Assembly: GCF_902168435.1 (NCBI RefSeq)
Contig: NZ_LR656172.1
Coordinates: 159,825-223,824 of the forward strand
Direction of reading: 5' to 3'
DNA: 64,000 bases
Source: Bacillus marasmi
GTDB lineage: Bacteria > Bacillota > Bacilli > Bacillales > Cytobacillaceae
Under the pieces are notes generated by a model. That model saw only the letters and a list, made by a program, of their open reading frames with translations. It was not told the origin of the DNA and made no database searches. How positions within the stretch are numbered: position 1 is the stretch's first letter; every line of letters begins with the position of its first letter. Shown in pieces: positions 9,311 to 17,981 of the stretch. Made by a program: the position numbers and the translations under genes.

Positions 9311-10040
9311 CTTGACCGAAATCGTAAGAAAACAGTTTCTTTATAAAATGAAGGCCTATTTGCCGGCGTTTCTGACGATGGTGGTATTACAGGTTATCGC
9401 CATCGCACTTTCCTTTAATGGAACAGGGATGTCAGGGTCCGGCAGTGACACCCTCGATATGACCGTCCACTTTTATTCTGGGGACTTTGTCGTGACGTTT
9501 ACAATGCTTTGGGCATTCGTGATTGGCTTTAATTTAACGACAAAAGCGAACCGCAACGATGACTTTACCTTTGTGACAAATCGATTCAGCAGCAATTTGT
9601 CCAATGCGGCATTCTTATTTGCGGCAAGCGTCATTGGCGGCATCACAGCATTATTAGCCTCAAATTTGTTAATGGTTTTTGTATATTATTTTTCAAATAA
9701 GGTTCTTCTGCATAGCTTTAATGTGATGAATCATCCGTTGGAGCTGCTGACCGGGATGACTGCAGCCAGTTTGTACGTGTTTTTAATTGGTGTGTTGGGG
9801 TATATTTGCGGGACGATCATCGGGATTTCTCGGATTTTTATTTTGCTCCTGCCAGCGGTGGCCTTCGCAACGTTTATTGTCGGCGCCGGACTTGGTGAGA
9901 ATGGTGTGATCATTTCTATATTTTTCTTTTTTACGAGAGAGACTTCGCTCCTATTATTTATTATTAAAGTGGTTGTTACAGTATTTATTCTATTGGCCGG
10001 CTCGTTTGCCTTGTCAAATCGAATGGAGGTAAGACCATGA
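9291..10040 (+). CDS. ABC-2 type transporter permease
   Basis: Membrane partner of the preceding ATPase, 249 residues with six predicted membrane helices, a length and layout usual for ABC-2 permeases of YtrA-controlled exporters. ATG 9291 is chosen over TTG 9285 because GGGGGG lies just upstream. Stop overlaps the next gene as ATGA. Confidence 0.85.
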   Translation: MSLIKPSLTEIVRKQFLYKMKAYLPAFLTMVVLQVIAIALSFNGTGMSGSGSDTLDMTVHFYSGDFVVTFTMLWAFVIGFNLTTKANRNDDFTFVTNRFSSNLSNAAFLFAASVIGGITALLASNLLMVFVYYFSNKVLLHSFNVMNHPLELLTGMTAASLYVFLIGVLGYICGTIIGISRIFILLLPAVAFATFIVGAGLGENGVIISIFFFFTRETSLLLFIIKVVVTVFILLAGSFALSNRMEVRP

Positions 10041-10729
10041 CCTTTATCTTACCGATTTTGATTATTTTATTCCTTGTTGGCGTTCCGATGGCGATTATGA
10101 AGCTGTTTTCTCGAAATTCCTTTTTTAAACAGTGGTTTCGAATCATGTTAGCGGGATACTTAGCAATTTTACTAGTAGGAACAGTCCTAGTGTTTACTTT
10201 GCCGATGGAGTCTAATATTTCTGGAAAAATTGTTCAGTCTGAGCGCCCTGAAATGGAATATGTAGATTTATATGAAGTGGCGTTGCAAGGAAAGCTTGAC
10301 GACGAGAAATATGCGTTGAAACAGAAGGAATGGAGCTTCGATTTCAAGGGCGATGCGCTCGAACTTAAAGCGGAAGTCGAGGGGCAATTTTTTACTAGCA
10401 TTGTTGTGGAAAAAACAGATGCGGCTGATGGGAAAATAAACGCTATTTTCTATAAGGGAAAAACATACATGAATAATTGGGACGTAACAGCGGCTACAAA
10501 ACCGGCTCGATTAATATTAGACGGTAACACATTGATGCTAGGAAATCCTGAACATGTTCAACTAGAATTCTCAGACTTTAGAAATGCATTTCCAGTAGCG
10601 CAATTTACTAAAGAGCGCTCGATTATGCAAGGAGGCAACTTCTTCTCCAACCAAGACTTGCTCTACCTAAAAATACCAAAAAGCACAAAAATCACCAACC
10701 TAACCCAACTCTACATCCAATACAAATAG
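10037..10729 (+). CDS. Membrane protein of the GntR/ABC operon, function unknown
   Basis: 230 residues with two N-terminal membrane helices (about 4-22 and 35-55) and a C-terminal part of about 170 residues, rich in beta-strand-like and charged sequence, that probably lies outside the membrane. I do not recognise the family. Its ATGA overlap with the permease suggests an accessory or sensor subunit of the exporter. The downstream flank is the dispersed repeat; I see no good terminator. Confidence 0.75.
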   Translation: MTFILPILIILFLVGVPMAIMKLFSRNSFFKQWFRIMLAGYLAILLVGTVLVFTLPMESNISGKIVQSERPEMEYVDLYEVALQGKLDDEKYALKQKEWSFDFKGDALELKAEVEGQFFTSIVVEKTDAADGKINAIFYKGKTYMNNWDVTAATKPARLILDGNTLMLGNPEHVQLEFSDFRNAFPVAQFTKERSIMQGGNFFSNQDLLYLKIPKSTKITNLTQLYIQYK

Positions 10730-10730
10730 C

Positions 10731-10760
10731 GGTGCCTGTCACCGCCCGAATTTTGTCGAA
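10731..10760 (+). repeat. Dispersed GGTGCCTGTCACC repeat
   Basis: One full copy, GAATTTTGTCGAA type, two bases after the upstream stop codon. Confidence 0.9.
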
Positions 10761-10877
10761 AAAACTCAATTGTCATTAGTTTAGAAAAACGTTTACAAAT
10801 GTTAACAATATTTCGTTATTTCGGCATAATTTGTATGATACACTTAACGGTATAATGAGGGTTGGGATGGATGCTAT

Positions 10878-11564
10878 ATGGAGTACAGGGGCAGGGCGTT
10901 TTCCACCATATTTGTAATGATGATTTATGTAGTGATGTGGTCTAGTGGTAGTCTGACATTCAATTATTTTCATTTAATAACCTTGATTTTCTTTTGCTTA
11001 ATCGGTTGGTGGATGGGGAACCAGTATGACAAGGTAAAATTCCACTCCGAAAAAGACCAACTAACTAATTTATACAATCGAAGATTCGTCCAGATCATTG
11101 CTCCTAAGTTATTGGCATTAGCTCTTCGAAAAAGTAAAAAATTATGCATCTCGTTTGTAGACGTTGATAATTTCAAACCAATTAATGACAATTACGGTCA
11201 TGAAGTTGGGGATAAAATACTCCATGATATTGCCTCAGTCATTACAAAGGTGACAAGAGAGAATGATATTGTTGCCCGTTGGGGAGGCGATGAAATTCTA
11301 ATCATTTCACCTTTGTTAACAGCTAAAAAGCCCAAAGATTTGAATCAACGTATTCAGGAAAAATTAACCGAAGTTTCGCAGCGCAACAGAATAAACGTTT
11401 CCGTATCGATTGGCACAGCGATTTTTCCCGATGATGGTATCAGTTTTAGTGAATTAGTCAAAAAGGCTGACAGAAATATGTATTTATATAAAGCAGCAAA
11501 AAAAGAGAAACATGAGGATGGATCCAAGTTTTCCCGAAAATTCCCCAATGTAGCTAAATATTAA
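10878..11564 (+). CDS. Membrane-anchored diguanylate cyclase
   Basis: Makes cyclic di-GMP. Two short membrane helices (about residues 8-25 and 30-47) are followed by a complete GGDEF domain. The active-site loop reads RWGGDEI near 133-139, and RxxD (REND) lies five residues before it, the product-inhibition I-site, so the enzyme should be active and feedback-limited. D-x-D-x-F (DVDNF) metal and substrate residues are present. There is no input domain beyond the membrane part. The ribosome site (GGGATGG) is modest. Together with the PAS-GGDEF-EAL-PilZ protein at 45.7 kb it shows that this organism uses c-di-GMP. Confidence 0.93.
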   Translation: MEYRGRAFSTIFVMMIYVVMWSSGSLTFNYFHLITLIFFCLIGWWMGNQYDKVKFHSEKDQLTNLYNRRFVQIIAPKLLALALRKSKKLCISFVDVDNFKPINDNYGHEVGDKILHDIASVITKVTRENDIVARWGGDEILIISPLLTAKKPKDLNQRIQEKLTEVSQRNRINVSVSIGTAIFPDDGISFSELVKKADRNMYLYKAAKKEKHEDGSKFSRKFPNVAKY

Positions 11565-11579
11565 TCATATGTAATAATT

Positions 11580-11612
11580 GAGCATTGCCCTTTTGGGGTA
11601 ATGCTCTTTTGT
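11580..11612 (+). terminator. Terminator after the diguanylate cyclase gene
   Basis: GAGCATT and AATGCTC pair around an inner CCC/GGG, followed by TTTT. Confidence 0.8.
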
Positions 11613-11631
11613 TGTAGAAATTGGGCATAAA

Positions 11632-11677
11632 GGTGCCTGTCACCGCCCGAAAAATCTTGTTTCACGGAGTGTTTCAC
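11632..11677 (+). repeat. Dispersed repeat, variant type 2
   Basis: Same GGTGCCTGTCACC head, but the tail is GAAAAATCTTGTTTCACGG followed by a second TGTTTCAC. Two more of this variant are at 12979 and 62851. Confidence 0.85.
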
Positions 11678-11700
11678 AAATCATTATTTCGTGGAAAGGT

Positions 11701-12165
11701 TCAATATAGTTTTGATTCGGAAAAGTTTTGGAATGTACCCCAAACTTCTCTCCTAGCAATCTGAGGGTAAGTAGACATAAAGTTCACTATAATTGGAGCT
11801 TGATCTAGATTAGGGTAGGCGTCGAATAAAAACCGATCACCGTACCGGATAGCTGTTAATGCAAGTGGTAATTCGCACTTAAATATTTCATTACGTTTTG
11901 AAGATTCACCCGCGGTATACTCGCCTTGATCAATATATAAATAAACATGATAGGAAAAGGAATTGCCGCTTAGGTTCCATTCACCTAAAACTTCATCTCT
12001 ATTAGGGTTTATTTTATTCCAGGCATAATGAGTTCCAATTGTTAAAAATAGATTTCCCGTTAAATCGGAATGAGTTAATGTGTGTCGTCTTGGGATAACA
12101 GGTCCTGTTGCAGTAACACCATCCATGTATTCCACGGATAGTTTATATGGATTGAATTTGCTCAA
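11701..12165 (-). CDS. STAYGREEN (SGR) family protein
   Basis: 154 residues. The block PRRHTLTHSDLTGNLFLTIG near residues 25-44 is the hallmark of the STAYGREEN family, and the remaining length is what bacterial members have. Plant SGR removes magnesium from chlorophyll a, and bacterial homologues, some from non-photosynthetic Firmicutes, are reported to have the same dechelatase activity in vitro. Their natural role in such bacteria is not settled. The start is TTG at 12165, with AAGGGG about 9 bases upstream; the nearby ATGs are out of frame. It stands alone, flanked by a type 2 repeat and a strong terminator hairpin, with no tetrapyrrole genes beside it. Confidence 0.85.
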   Translation of the reverse strand: MSKFNPYKLSVEYMDGVTATGPVIPRRHTLTHSDLTGNLFLTIGTHYAWNKINPNRDEVLGEWNLSGNSFSYHVYLYIDQGEYTAGESSKRNEIFKCELPLALTAIRYGDRFLFDAYPNLDQAPIIVNFMSTYPQIARREVWGTFQNFSESKLY

Positions 12166-12344
12166 GTCATCATCCCCTTGACGTTTTTTTTATCATTATG
12201 CTGATTATTAAATGTTAATTCGTAAAAACCAACGAATTAGAAAAAATGGTAATTATACCCTAATGGCGCAGTTCCATATTTATTAAAAAATCTTTTTACT
12301 CCCAGCGAGCGGTGAGGAGAAGGTTGCTTGCTTATCGAATAATA

Positions 12345-12386
12345 ATAAATGCCCAATTAGCTGGTGGAGGCTAATTGGGCATTTAT
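12345..12386. terminator. Strong perfect hairpin, bidirectional terminator
   Basis: A 17-bp perfect stem, ATAAATGCCCAATTAGC at 12345-12361 with its complement at 12370-12386, 8-base loop. The rest of 12166-12481 holds nothing I can identify. It can end the minus-strand transcript of the 12482-12871 gene. Confidence 0.85.
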
Positions 12387-12481
12387 TTTATCTTATGTGA
12401 AAATGGAGATGGAGGTACTTCAAATTTGCATGAGCCAGTCGATGATTTGCGGGTGAGTCTTAGTTATCTTTATTTTTCCAG

Positions 12482-12871
12482 TTAAGCTTCAAATCTGTTA
12501 AACACATAAATAAAGCTCTGTAACCCGTTTTCATCAATACCATTTCGGTAAATTGAAATCAATTCCATGCCGAGGGCCTTGCGGATTGCGCTTGGGAAGG
12601 CATGTCCGGAAAAGCAGCAACCAAAACTAGCATTACATACGGTCTCAAGAATGTTAGTTGTTGTTTCATTGCAAACTCCGAGATGATCTTCCTTTTCAGC
12701 TAAGACAATAATCCACTGCAACGACAGCAATTCACATCTTGTAAAATCAGCTTCATATTCATCAATCCACATTGCGATATGCCGATGAAACTCATCCTTT
12801 GTCCCAAACTGGGATAAATCCTCCAAAATTTCATTCTTCGAGAATTGATTAATAAGTTGCTCTGTAATCAT
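12482..12871 (-). CDS. Hypothetical protein
   Basis: 129 residues, mostly helical and acidic in its first half, with a cysteine pair in ASFGCCFSGH near residue 90. No family recognised. AAAGGAC lies about 12 bases before the ATG. It is followed by the strong hairpin at 12345 and so appears to be a single-gene transcript. Confidence 0.6.
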   Translation of the reverse strand: MITEQLINQFSKNEILEDLSQFGTKDEFHRHIAMWIDEYEADFTRCELLSLQWIIVLAEKEDHLGVCNETTTNILETVCNASFGCCFSGHAFPSAIRKALGMELISIYRNGIDENGLQSFIYVFNRFEA

Positions 12872-12978
12872 AAATTTTCGACCGTCCTTTCAATGTGTAT
12901 CAAACTCGCTTGCTTTCACCCTCTATATAGGGAGCAAAGAGCAAAAAGGACAGGGTGAAATAGTCGTTTGTGTGACGG

Positions 12979-13023
12979 GGTGCCTGTCACCGCCCGAAAA
13001 ATCTTGTTTCACGGATGTTTCAC
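12979..13023 (+). repeat. Dispersed repeat, variant type 2
   Basis: GGTGCCTGTCACC head with the TCTTGTTTCACGG tail and a second TGTTTCAC. A short CAGA run (four units) follows near 13063-13080. Confidence 0.85.
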
Positions 13024-13116
13024 AGGCGTGTTTTGTGTGTCATTCAAAGCCCAAGTAAATGCTCCAGACAGACAGACAGACAAAGCAAAAGTTCTCCCCC
13101 TTACTTTCCGAACGGT

Positions 13117-13704
13117 TCAATGCTGATTTTTTATGAAAGGTAATTCATATAAACCGGCCAAGACATCTTTTACTTCGAGAAATATCCCTTCGAAATCGTT
13201 TTGATCATCTGTTATTTCTAACTCCCAGTAATGCGTAGCCTTAATTGCAGAAATATATGTATCGCCATTTTTGTTTGCTGTTACTTTCCAGTGAATTGTT
13301 GGTATATTTTCATGCTCCATTATTTTATTAAAAAAAGAGAATAACTCATTGGATAAATGACTTGTGTCCTTTTTTAAGTCTTCATGAATTTCAATGTTAT
13401 AACTAATTTCTAATTCTATTGAAGCTTCCAAATTAGATTCATCATGTGGACAATCTACAAAATCATCATGGTATAACGCGCAAGAATCTCCGTAGATTGA
13501 AGTAGCAGAAAGGAGGGAATCCCAACCAAAGTTGATTTGAGCGCTGATTAAATGTGGAGCATTTGCACTATCGACCCCACAGTTACAATTAAACTCTTTA
13601 TATAAACTCCTCAATTCAATGTTTTCTCTAATATTATATGGTTCTAAACCAACATCTTTCATCGATCCTAACAATTCGTCTACTATTTCCTCATACGTCC
13701 TCAT
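13117..13704 (-). CDS. Hypothetical protein
   Basis: 195 residues, soluble and acidic. A cysteine/histidine-containing middle (CNCGV near 39, then SCALYH and DCPHDE near 75-90) could bind metal. GGTGAT lies 5 bases before the ATG. No family recognised; its soluble, stand-alone, strain-variable look resembles immunity or SMI1-like proteins but no motif proves this. Confidence 0.6.
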   Translation of the reverse strand: MRTYEEIVDELLGSMKDVGLEPYNIRENIELRSLYKEFNCNCGVDSANAPHLISAQINFGWDSLLSATSIYGDSCALYHDDFVDCPHDESNLEASIELEISYNIEIHEDLKKDTSHLSNELFSFFNKIMEHENIPTIHWKVTANKNGDTYISAIKATHYWELEITDDQNDFEGIFLEVKDVLAGLYELPFIKNQH

Positions 13705-13738
13705 TTAAAATCACCTCAGCAATAGTATATCCAGAAAG

Positions 13739-13768
13739 GGTGCCTGTCACCGCCCGAAATTTGTCGAA
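13739..13768 (+). repeat. Dispersed GGTGCCTGTCACC repeat
   Basis: One copy with GAAATTTGTCGAA. Confidence 0.9.
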
Positions 13769-13801
13769 TAATAAAGGGACCACGGGGACCTGAGACAAAG
13801 T

Positions 13802-13833
13802 AAAGAAACACGGGGCGCTGCTCGTGTTTCTTT
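13802..13833 (-). terminator. Terminator of the DUF3231 gene
   Basis: AAAGAAACACG and CGTGTTTCTTT form an 11-bp perfect stem; the stem begins one base into the stop codon of the minus-strand gene. Confidence 0.8.
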
Positions 13834-14834
13834 TACTTATACAGATCCTTTCTGTTTATCGGTTGGGGCGGTTGTTCCATCCATCCGCGGTTGATCATTA
13901 GATTTAGACCATCACTTCCGTATTTTAAAATTTCAGCTATAAGTAATGAACACCTAGAAACTAAATCCTGACGCAGTGAATTAGCAATGGTATAAGCAAT
14001 TAAATAAATTCCTGTTGTAGTCGTTGACGATATCAAGAAAAGGATTAATCGTTCAGAATATGGTGAGACGGTTGAGCCTGTTACCTCAACATTTATTGGG
14101 ATGTTACCAAGGTGCTCTTCATCTTTTAGGATTTTATTGAAGATTTCAATCTGCTTTTCGGACAGCTTTTTCCCATTTATGAGATGTTCTTTTAACTCTT
14201 TATCTTTTGTCACCTGAATAAAACCCATTAAAAGGATAATTCCTATATAATTCCGTTCAATTGCGTAAAAGATTTCACCTAATTCGGCTGCATTTAGCGG
14301 AGGTTTTTCACCGAAAAATAATCCTAATAGTGATTGTTGTTTTTCCATATATTCAATTTTATTAGGATATGGTATTTTTGGCGGACGATCATAGATACCT
14401 TTTGATAGCATTAATTTTAATGATTTTTGATACAGCTCGGTTGAAGATTTTAAACATTCATCAAAAAATTGGACAACGTCCGACCTAGCAACTTTAGTAA
14501 GCACTGTACCGTAATTTGGAACGCTTACCTGCCCCATTCGGTACACAATACTTAGGGCAAACAAATCTGAAAACAATGGAGGCGCAGATAAATCAACATC
14601 TTTATCAGAAAAGCCTTCAGGAATAGGAAAATCTTCCACTGTAAAGATGGCTTCGATTTTTCTAATGTTGTCTTTTTGTAACAGCATCATCTCTTCAACA
14701 ATAGGCTTAATCTCCAAATCTTTAAGATGTTGATGAAAAGGCTGTAAAAAATAAAAGGTTGCACTGCTTTGCATGTATGTACTCCACAATGCAGCTATTT
14801 CCGGTGTCGTTAATTGAAAACTATTTTCCTTCAT
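13833..14834 (-). CDS. DUF3231 family protein
   Basis: 333 residues made of two similar halves, each an all-helical, ferritin-like bundle. The opening LTTPEIAALWSTYMQSSATFYFLQPF and the later LNAAELGEIFYAIERNYIGIILLMGF show the repeat and match the DUF3231 family, common in multiple copies in Bacillus. Function is unknown; spore or stress roles have been suggested from distribution only. GAGGAG lies 7 bases before the ATG. It stands alone between two terminators. Confidence 0.85.
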   Translation of the reverse strand: MKENSFQLTTPEIAALWSTYMQSSATFYFLQPFHQHLKDLEIKPIVEEMMLLQKDNIRKIEAIFTVEDFPIPEGFSDKDVDLSAPPLFSDLFALSIVYRMGQVSVPNYGTVLTKVARSDVVQFFDECLKSSTELYQKSLKLMLSKGIYDRPPKIPYPNKIEYMEKQQSLLGLFFGEKPPLNAAELGEIFYAIERNYIGIILLMGFIQVTKDKELKEHLINGKKLSEKQIEIFNKILKDEEHLGNIPINVEVTGSTVSPYSERLILFLISSTTTTGIYLIAYTIANSLRQDLVSRCSLLIAEILKYGSDGLNLMINRGWMEQPPQPINRKDLYK

Positions 14835-14989
14835 TTGTTAACTCCTCATAGCAAATGTTGTTATAACTATCATTTGTAAAAATCAGAAATATTATCCTCA
14901 CAAAATACCAAATGTAAGCTAAAACTCTTGAAATATTAGAGGAATAGTTATAAGTCGGATTGGTTAAATTCCCTAGCAAAATATAAAGA

Positions 14990-15023
14990 AAAGGAGAGTT
15001 GCACAATCTCGCAGCTCTCCTTT
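14990..15023. terminator. Bidirectional terminator hairpin
   Basis: AAAGGAGAGTTGC pairs with GCAGCTCTCCTTT with one mismatch. It lies downstream of the minus-strand acetyltransferase gene. Confidence 0.75.
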
Positions 15024-15054
15024 CCAAATTTCAACTATTTATAATCATTTGTAA

Positions 15055-15522
15055 TTATAACTTCAAGCAATAAATGGCCTCAGACTCATTGCCGAATTCT
15101 ACTGAACGTCCCGTATCTGTAAATCCAATGCTAGTATATATTTTTTTAGCTTTAACGTTAGTTGGAACAAAGCTCGTATAAATTTCCCCGCAGACAGATT
15201 TTCTCATCTGTTTAATAATTTCAAGTACCGATAGCCGTCCGTACCCATTACCTTGGAATCGGTAATCAATCATTAGTCTAGAAATAAAAAATACATTTAA
15301 AATAGGAGAAAGTCCGTACATGGCAAATCCAACCAGTTGGTCTTCTTCATTATAAATGGCTTTTGTTTCCCATTCAGGCTCGACTTTTGATTGGGCAATC
15401 GAAAAAGCGTTTGAAGCCACATTTTCCTCAAATAGAGTATGTTGATCCGATTCTTCAGATTTTAATAGGATGCACTGATAAAAATTTTTGTTATCTATAT
15501 CCTTCAAGGCAACTGATTTCAT
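15055..15522 (-). CDS. GNAT-family N-acetyltransferase
   Basis: 155 residues with the acetyl-CoA loop in DYRFQGNGYGR near residue 90 and the C-terminal VKAKKIYTSIGFTDTG block of the GNAT fold. VGFAMYGL and the overall layout resemble the BltD/spermine-spermidine acetyltransferase group of Bacillus, so a polyamine or similar amine substrate is plausible but unproven. AAGGAGA precedes the ATG. Single gene. Confidence 0.85.
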   Translation of the reverse strand: MKSVALKDIDNKNFYQCILLKSEESDQHTLFEENVASNAFSIAQSKVEPEWETKAIYNEEDQLVGFAMYGLSPILNVFFISRLMIDYRFQGNGYGRLSVLEIIKQMRKSVCGEIYTSFVPTNVKAKKIYTSIGFTDTGRSVEFGNESEAIYCLKL

Positions 15523-15594
15523 GTTGTTGTCTCCTTTTTTATTTTCATAATTTTTAATTATATCAGAAAAAAAGGAGAGTTATAAGATGCTTGA

Positions 15595-15624
15595 GGTGCC
15601 TGTCACCACCCGAATTTTGTCGAA
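15595..15624 (+). repeat. Dispersed GGTGCCTGTCACC repeat
   Basis: One copy, GAATTTTGTCGAA type. Confidence 0.9.
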
Positions 15625-15645
15625 TGATTTGGTCATTTTATTTAG

Positions 15646-17070
15646 TTATTTATATACAGAAGTTGGAACAAATATTGCTGGGTGTCCATCAGCATAAGAG
15701 GCAACCTCGTACTCTTGGAAAATTAAAAATATACCGTCGTCCCCGTATGAGAATTGTGTATTTTCGTTAATGGTAAAGTCAGCTTTATTTGTTACAAAAC
15801 TTGAGTATGGTCTATTAGTGCTCAAATAATTAAATGCATATTCTGTTACTTTTGAGAAAGCATCAGGAGTCTTTAGCATATCGCTGATTTGGTATTGTTT
15901 CCCTGTCTTGATATCAAAATTGTAAACAGACACAACTCCGTTTCCGTGAGCCCCACCAGTGTAAGTGTAATCGTAGAATGAAATACTCAGTTTTCCATCG
16001 GCATTATATTTCACTTCGTAACTCAAATCATAGGCAAAGTGACATGAATCTGGCATTTCCTTACAATAATCTTCGTTTTGAATTTCCTCTTGTTCTTTCA
16101 TCAGATTCAGGTAAGCATCATAAGCCTTCTTGGCTGCTCCAGTTAGCGCTGCATTAATGCTTTCTTGTGACGATTTGCTACTAACACCTGAAACCTGGGG
16201 ATAGGTGATAAAATCTTTATCATTATAATGATTCTTTGACAAGGTTATCTTAGATGTAAAAGCATTTTCCTTATTTTCCTTAGGTTTCGAGTTACTCTCT
16301 TCTGTCTGAGTAGCCTGTGTTTTTGTTTCTGTTTCTACGTGTTCCTGATAGTCATATAACAATTGAGTATCCTTTGAACTTATCGCCATTAGCATTTCGC
16401 TGTTCTGGTCTGCAATTTTAAATAGAAATGCCTTTCTGGCACCATCTTTTGATTCATACTCTTTAATAAACTCGGGTTTACTAGAATAACGGGATAGTAA
16501 TTTTCGAGCTTCCTCTTTTGTTAATTTAAGATCCTTCCCTTGTAAAGATTGAGTTTCCCATTTTGCCAATTTCCAAGTTTCATTTTCTTTTATTAACTGA
16601 AACTCCCATTGAAAACCCATGTTCGTCATTTCCGTTGCCGGCTCTATCGCAGAGATATTTAGTTTGTTATCCTCCTGTTCAACAATGAAACGAACATCAT
16701 ACTGAATTTGAGGGTAAATGAAAGAATCACAATCACAGTAATAGTTTTCAGCGAATTCTTTTAAACTAGTGTCAGCAAATTCCTCGGTTGCAAATGGTAA
16801 TACTTCAGGCCGTATGATATTAAAATCGGGACGAAGATTAGGCCCCCATTGGTGTTGATCTCCTAATGTATTAAAGGTATTTAATATGGAATCTAGATTG
16901 GATTCTAAAATCTTCTGAACCTCATCTACTTTCAAGTCATCGCTTGTTTCTTTTTGATTTTGTGGCTTCGTTGTTTCTTCTGATTTATGTAGTACAATCT
17001 CTTGATAGCCGAAATATCCACCCACACCAATAATGGCAGTGGCAGCAATAGCAATAATCATTTTTAGCAT
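15646..17070 (-). CDS. Membrane-anchored protein with DUF4163/DUF3298-like C-terminus
   Basis: 474 residues. A single N-terminal membrane helix (about 4-22) anchors an extracytoplasmic protein. The middle part (about 55-250) is unknown and carries a YYCDCDS cysteine cluster. The last 190 residues (ITLSKNHYNDKDFITYP, then DYTYTGGAHGNG, then FQEYEVASYADGHPAIFVP) match the paired DUF4163-DUF3298 module seen in RsiV and PdaC, where it binds cell-wall material or lysozyme. The ATG at 17070 follows AGAGGTGAAAAC; an in-frame ATG at 17103 has no site. No sigma factor is beside it, so a free-standing envelope role is likely. Confidence 0.8.
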   Translation of the reverse strand: MLKMIIAIAATAIIGVGGYFGYQEIVLHKSEETTKPQNQKETSDDLKVDEVQKILESNLDSILNTFNTLGDQHQWGPNLRPDFNIIRPEVLPFATEEFADTSLKEFAENYYCDCDSFIYPQIQYDVRFIVEQEDNKLNISAIEPATEMTNMGFQWEFQLIKENETWKLAKWETQSLQGKDLKLTKEEARKLLSRYSSKPEFIKEYESKDGARKAFLFKIADQNSEMLMAISSKDTQLLYDYQEHVETETKTQATQTEESNSKPKENKENAFTSKITLSKNHYNDKDFITYPQVSGVSSKSSQESINAALTGAAKKAYDAYLNLMKEQEEIQNEDYCKEMPDSCHFAYDLSYEVKYNADGKLSISFYDYTYTGGAHGNGVVSVYNFDIKTGKQYQISDMLKTPDAFSKVTEYAFNYLSTNRPYSSFVTNKADFTINENTQFSYGDDGIFLIFQEYEVASYADGHPAIFVPTSVYK

Positions 17071-17191
17071 GTTTTCACCTCTGTTAATAATGTTAACCCC
17101 CAATAGTCCTTAATAATAATACAACATATCAGGTGGATAATTAACAGGAAATATAAAAAATGGAATTTAATTGAAGTTGCAAAGAGGTAGA

Positions 17192-17221
17192 GGTGCCTGT
17201 CACCACCCGAATTTTGTCGAA
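17192..17221 (+). repeat. Dispersed GGTGCCTGTCACC repeat
   Basis: One copy, GAATTTTGTCGAA type. Confidence 0.9.
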
Positions 17222-17293
17222 TGGGTGATGCCATCTAATCTGGATGTTGTTATTCAAACGTTTGATTAATTGCGGATTCAGGCTAACATAATT

Positions 17294-17476
17294 AGCGGAC
17301 ATACAATCCTCTATTTGTGCAAAAAACAGTTTTTCCGAGGTGGAAGCGGACATAGAATCCCTTATTTGCCCAAAAAACTATCAAACTATAAAGAATTTCA
17401 TTAAATAAGGGATCTGATGTCCGCAAACCATTTGAATTTAGGGCTTTTAAAGAAAATAAGGTACTCAGTGTCCGCT
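17294..17476. repeat. Four GCGGACAT elements, two in each direction
   Basis: Two direct copies (AGCGGACAT followed by A-AATCC-CTATTTG and CAAAAAAC, at 17294 and 17345) face two inverted copies (AAATAAGGGATCTGATGTCCGC at 17403 in two parts, and one at 17453 ending in GTGTCCGCT). The pairs could fold into nested stems. Confidence 0.75.
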
Positions 17477-17514
17477 ATAATCAGAAAAATAATAGGAACG
17501 AACTTCTAATCTGT

Positions 17515-17883
17515 TTATATTGCCTTGGACAATTTATCGATTGCTTCAGTTTCTGATGATACGAAAAATATGCTGTTGCCTTTGTTGCATTCGTAAATGA
17601 AATCTTTAAGTGGTTTACTAGTGTAAGTTGAAAAATCGCCAATGATGGCAAACTTAATATTGTAGTTAGCGAATTTTTGTAGGATGGCTCCTGCAAGTTT
17701 TGTACTAAGGTTAAAGAAATCCTCTGAAATGGATTCCTTGTTAAGTGCGATTCGATTACAACCAGTTTCAAAACTTATTGACATAATTACATCTAAAGCG
17801 CTTTGCTCATCTTTTAGAATGATAGAATCCGCCTGTGCAGTGGCGATGATATGGCCGTTCGCTTCTGTCTTTTTAATGTTCAT
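17515..17883 (-). CDS. DUF4180 family protein
   Basis: 119-122 residues. The block LAGAILQKFANYNIKFAIIG followed by DFSTYTSKPLKDFIYECN and an FFVSSETEAIDKL ending matches DUF4180, a small soluble family of unknown function related by fold to STAS-like proteins. I chose ATG 17883 (GGAGG about 12 bases upstream); earlier in-frame ATGs at 17913 and 17946 have poorer sites. Confidence 0.8.
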   Translation of the reverse strand: MNIKKTEANGHIIATAQADSIILKDEQSALDVIMSISFETGCNRIALNKESISEDFFNLSTKLAGAILQKFANYNIKFAIIGDFSTYTSKPLKDFIYECNKGNSIFFVSSETEAIDKLSKAI

Positions 17884-17981
17884 CGTTAATTTAAACCTCC
17901 ATTCAACTTTCATTATATATTGTTCTTTTCGTAATAATGGACGCATTTGCTACAGAAATGCGTCCACTAGCTGCACTCATA

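Larger units (their letters stand above)
17071..17514. other. Intergenic region holding repeats
   Basis: No gene seen. It contains one dispersed repeat at 17192 and a group of four GCGGACAT elements at 17294-17476. Confidence 0.6.

Noticed and set aside
14821-15027. 68-residue minus-strand ORF upstream of the DUF3231 gene
   Set aside because: It begins inside a terminator hairpin and overlaps the DUF3231 start; it is probably untranslated sequence.
17141-17353. 70-residue minus-strand ORF
   Set aside because: Made of repeat sequence (GCGGACAT elements and a dispersed repeat), no ribosome site.
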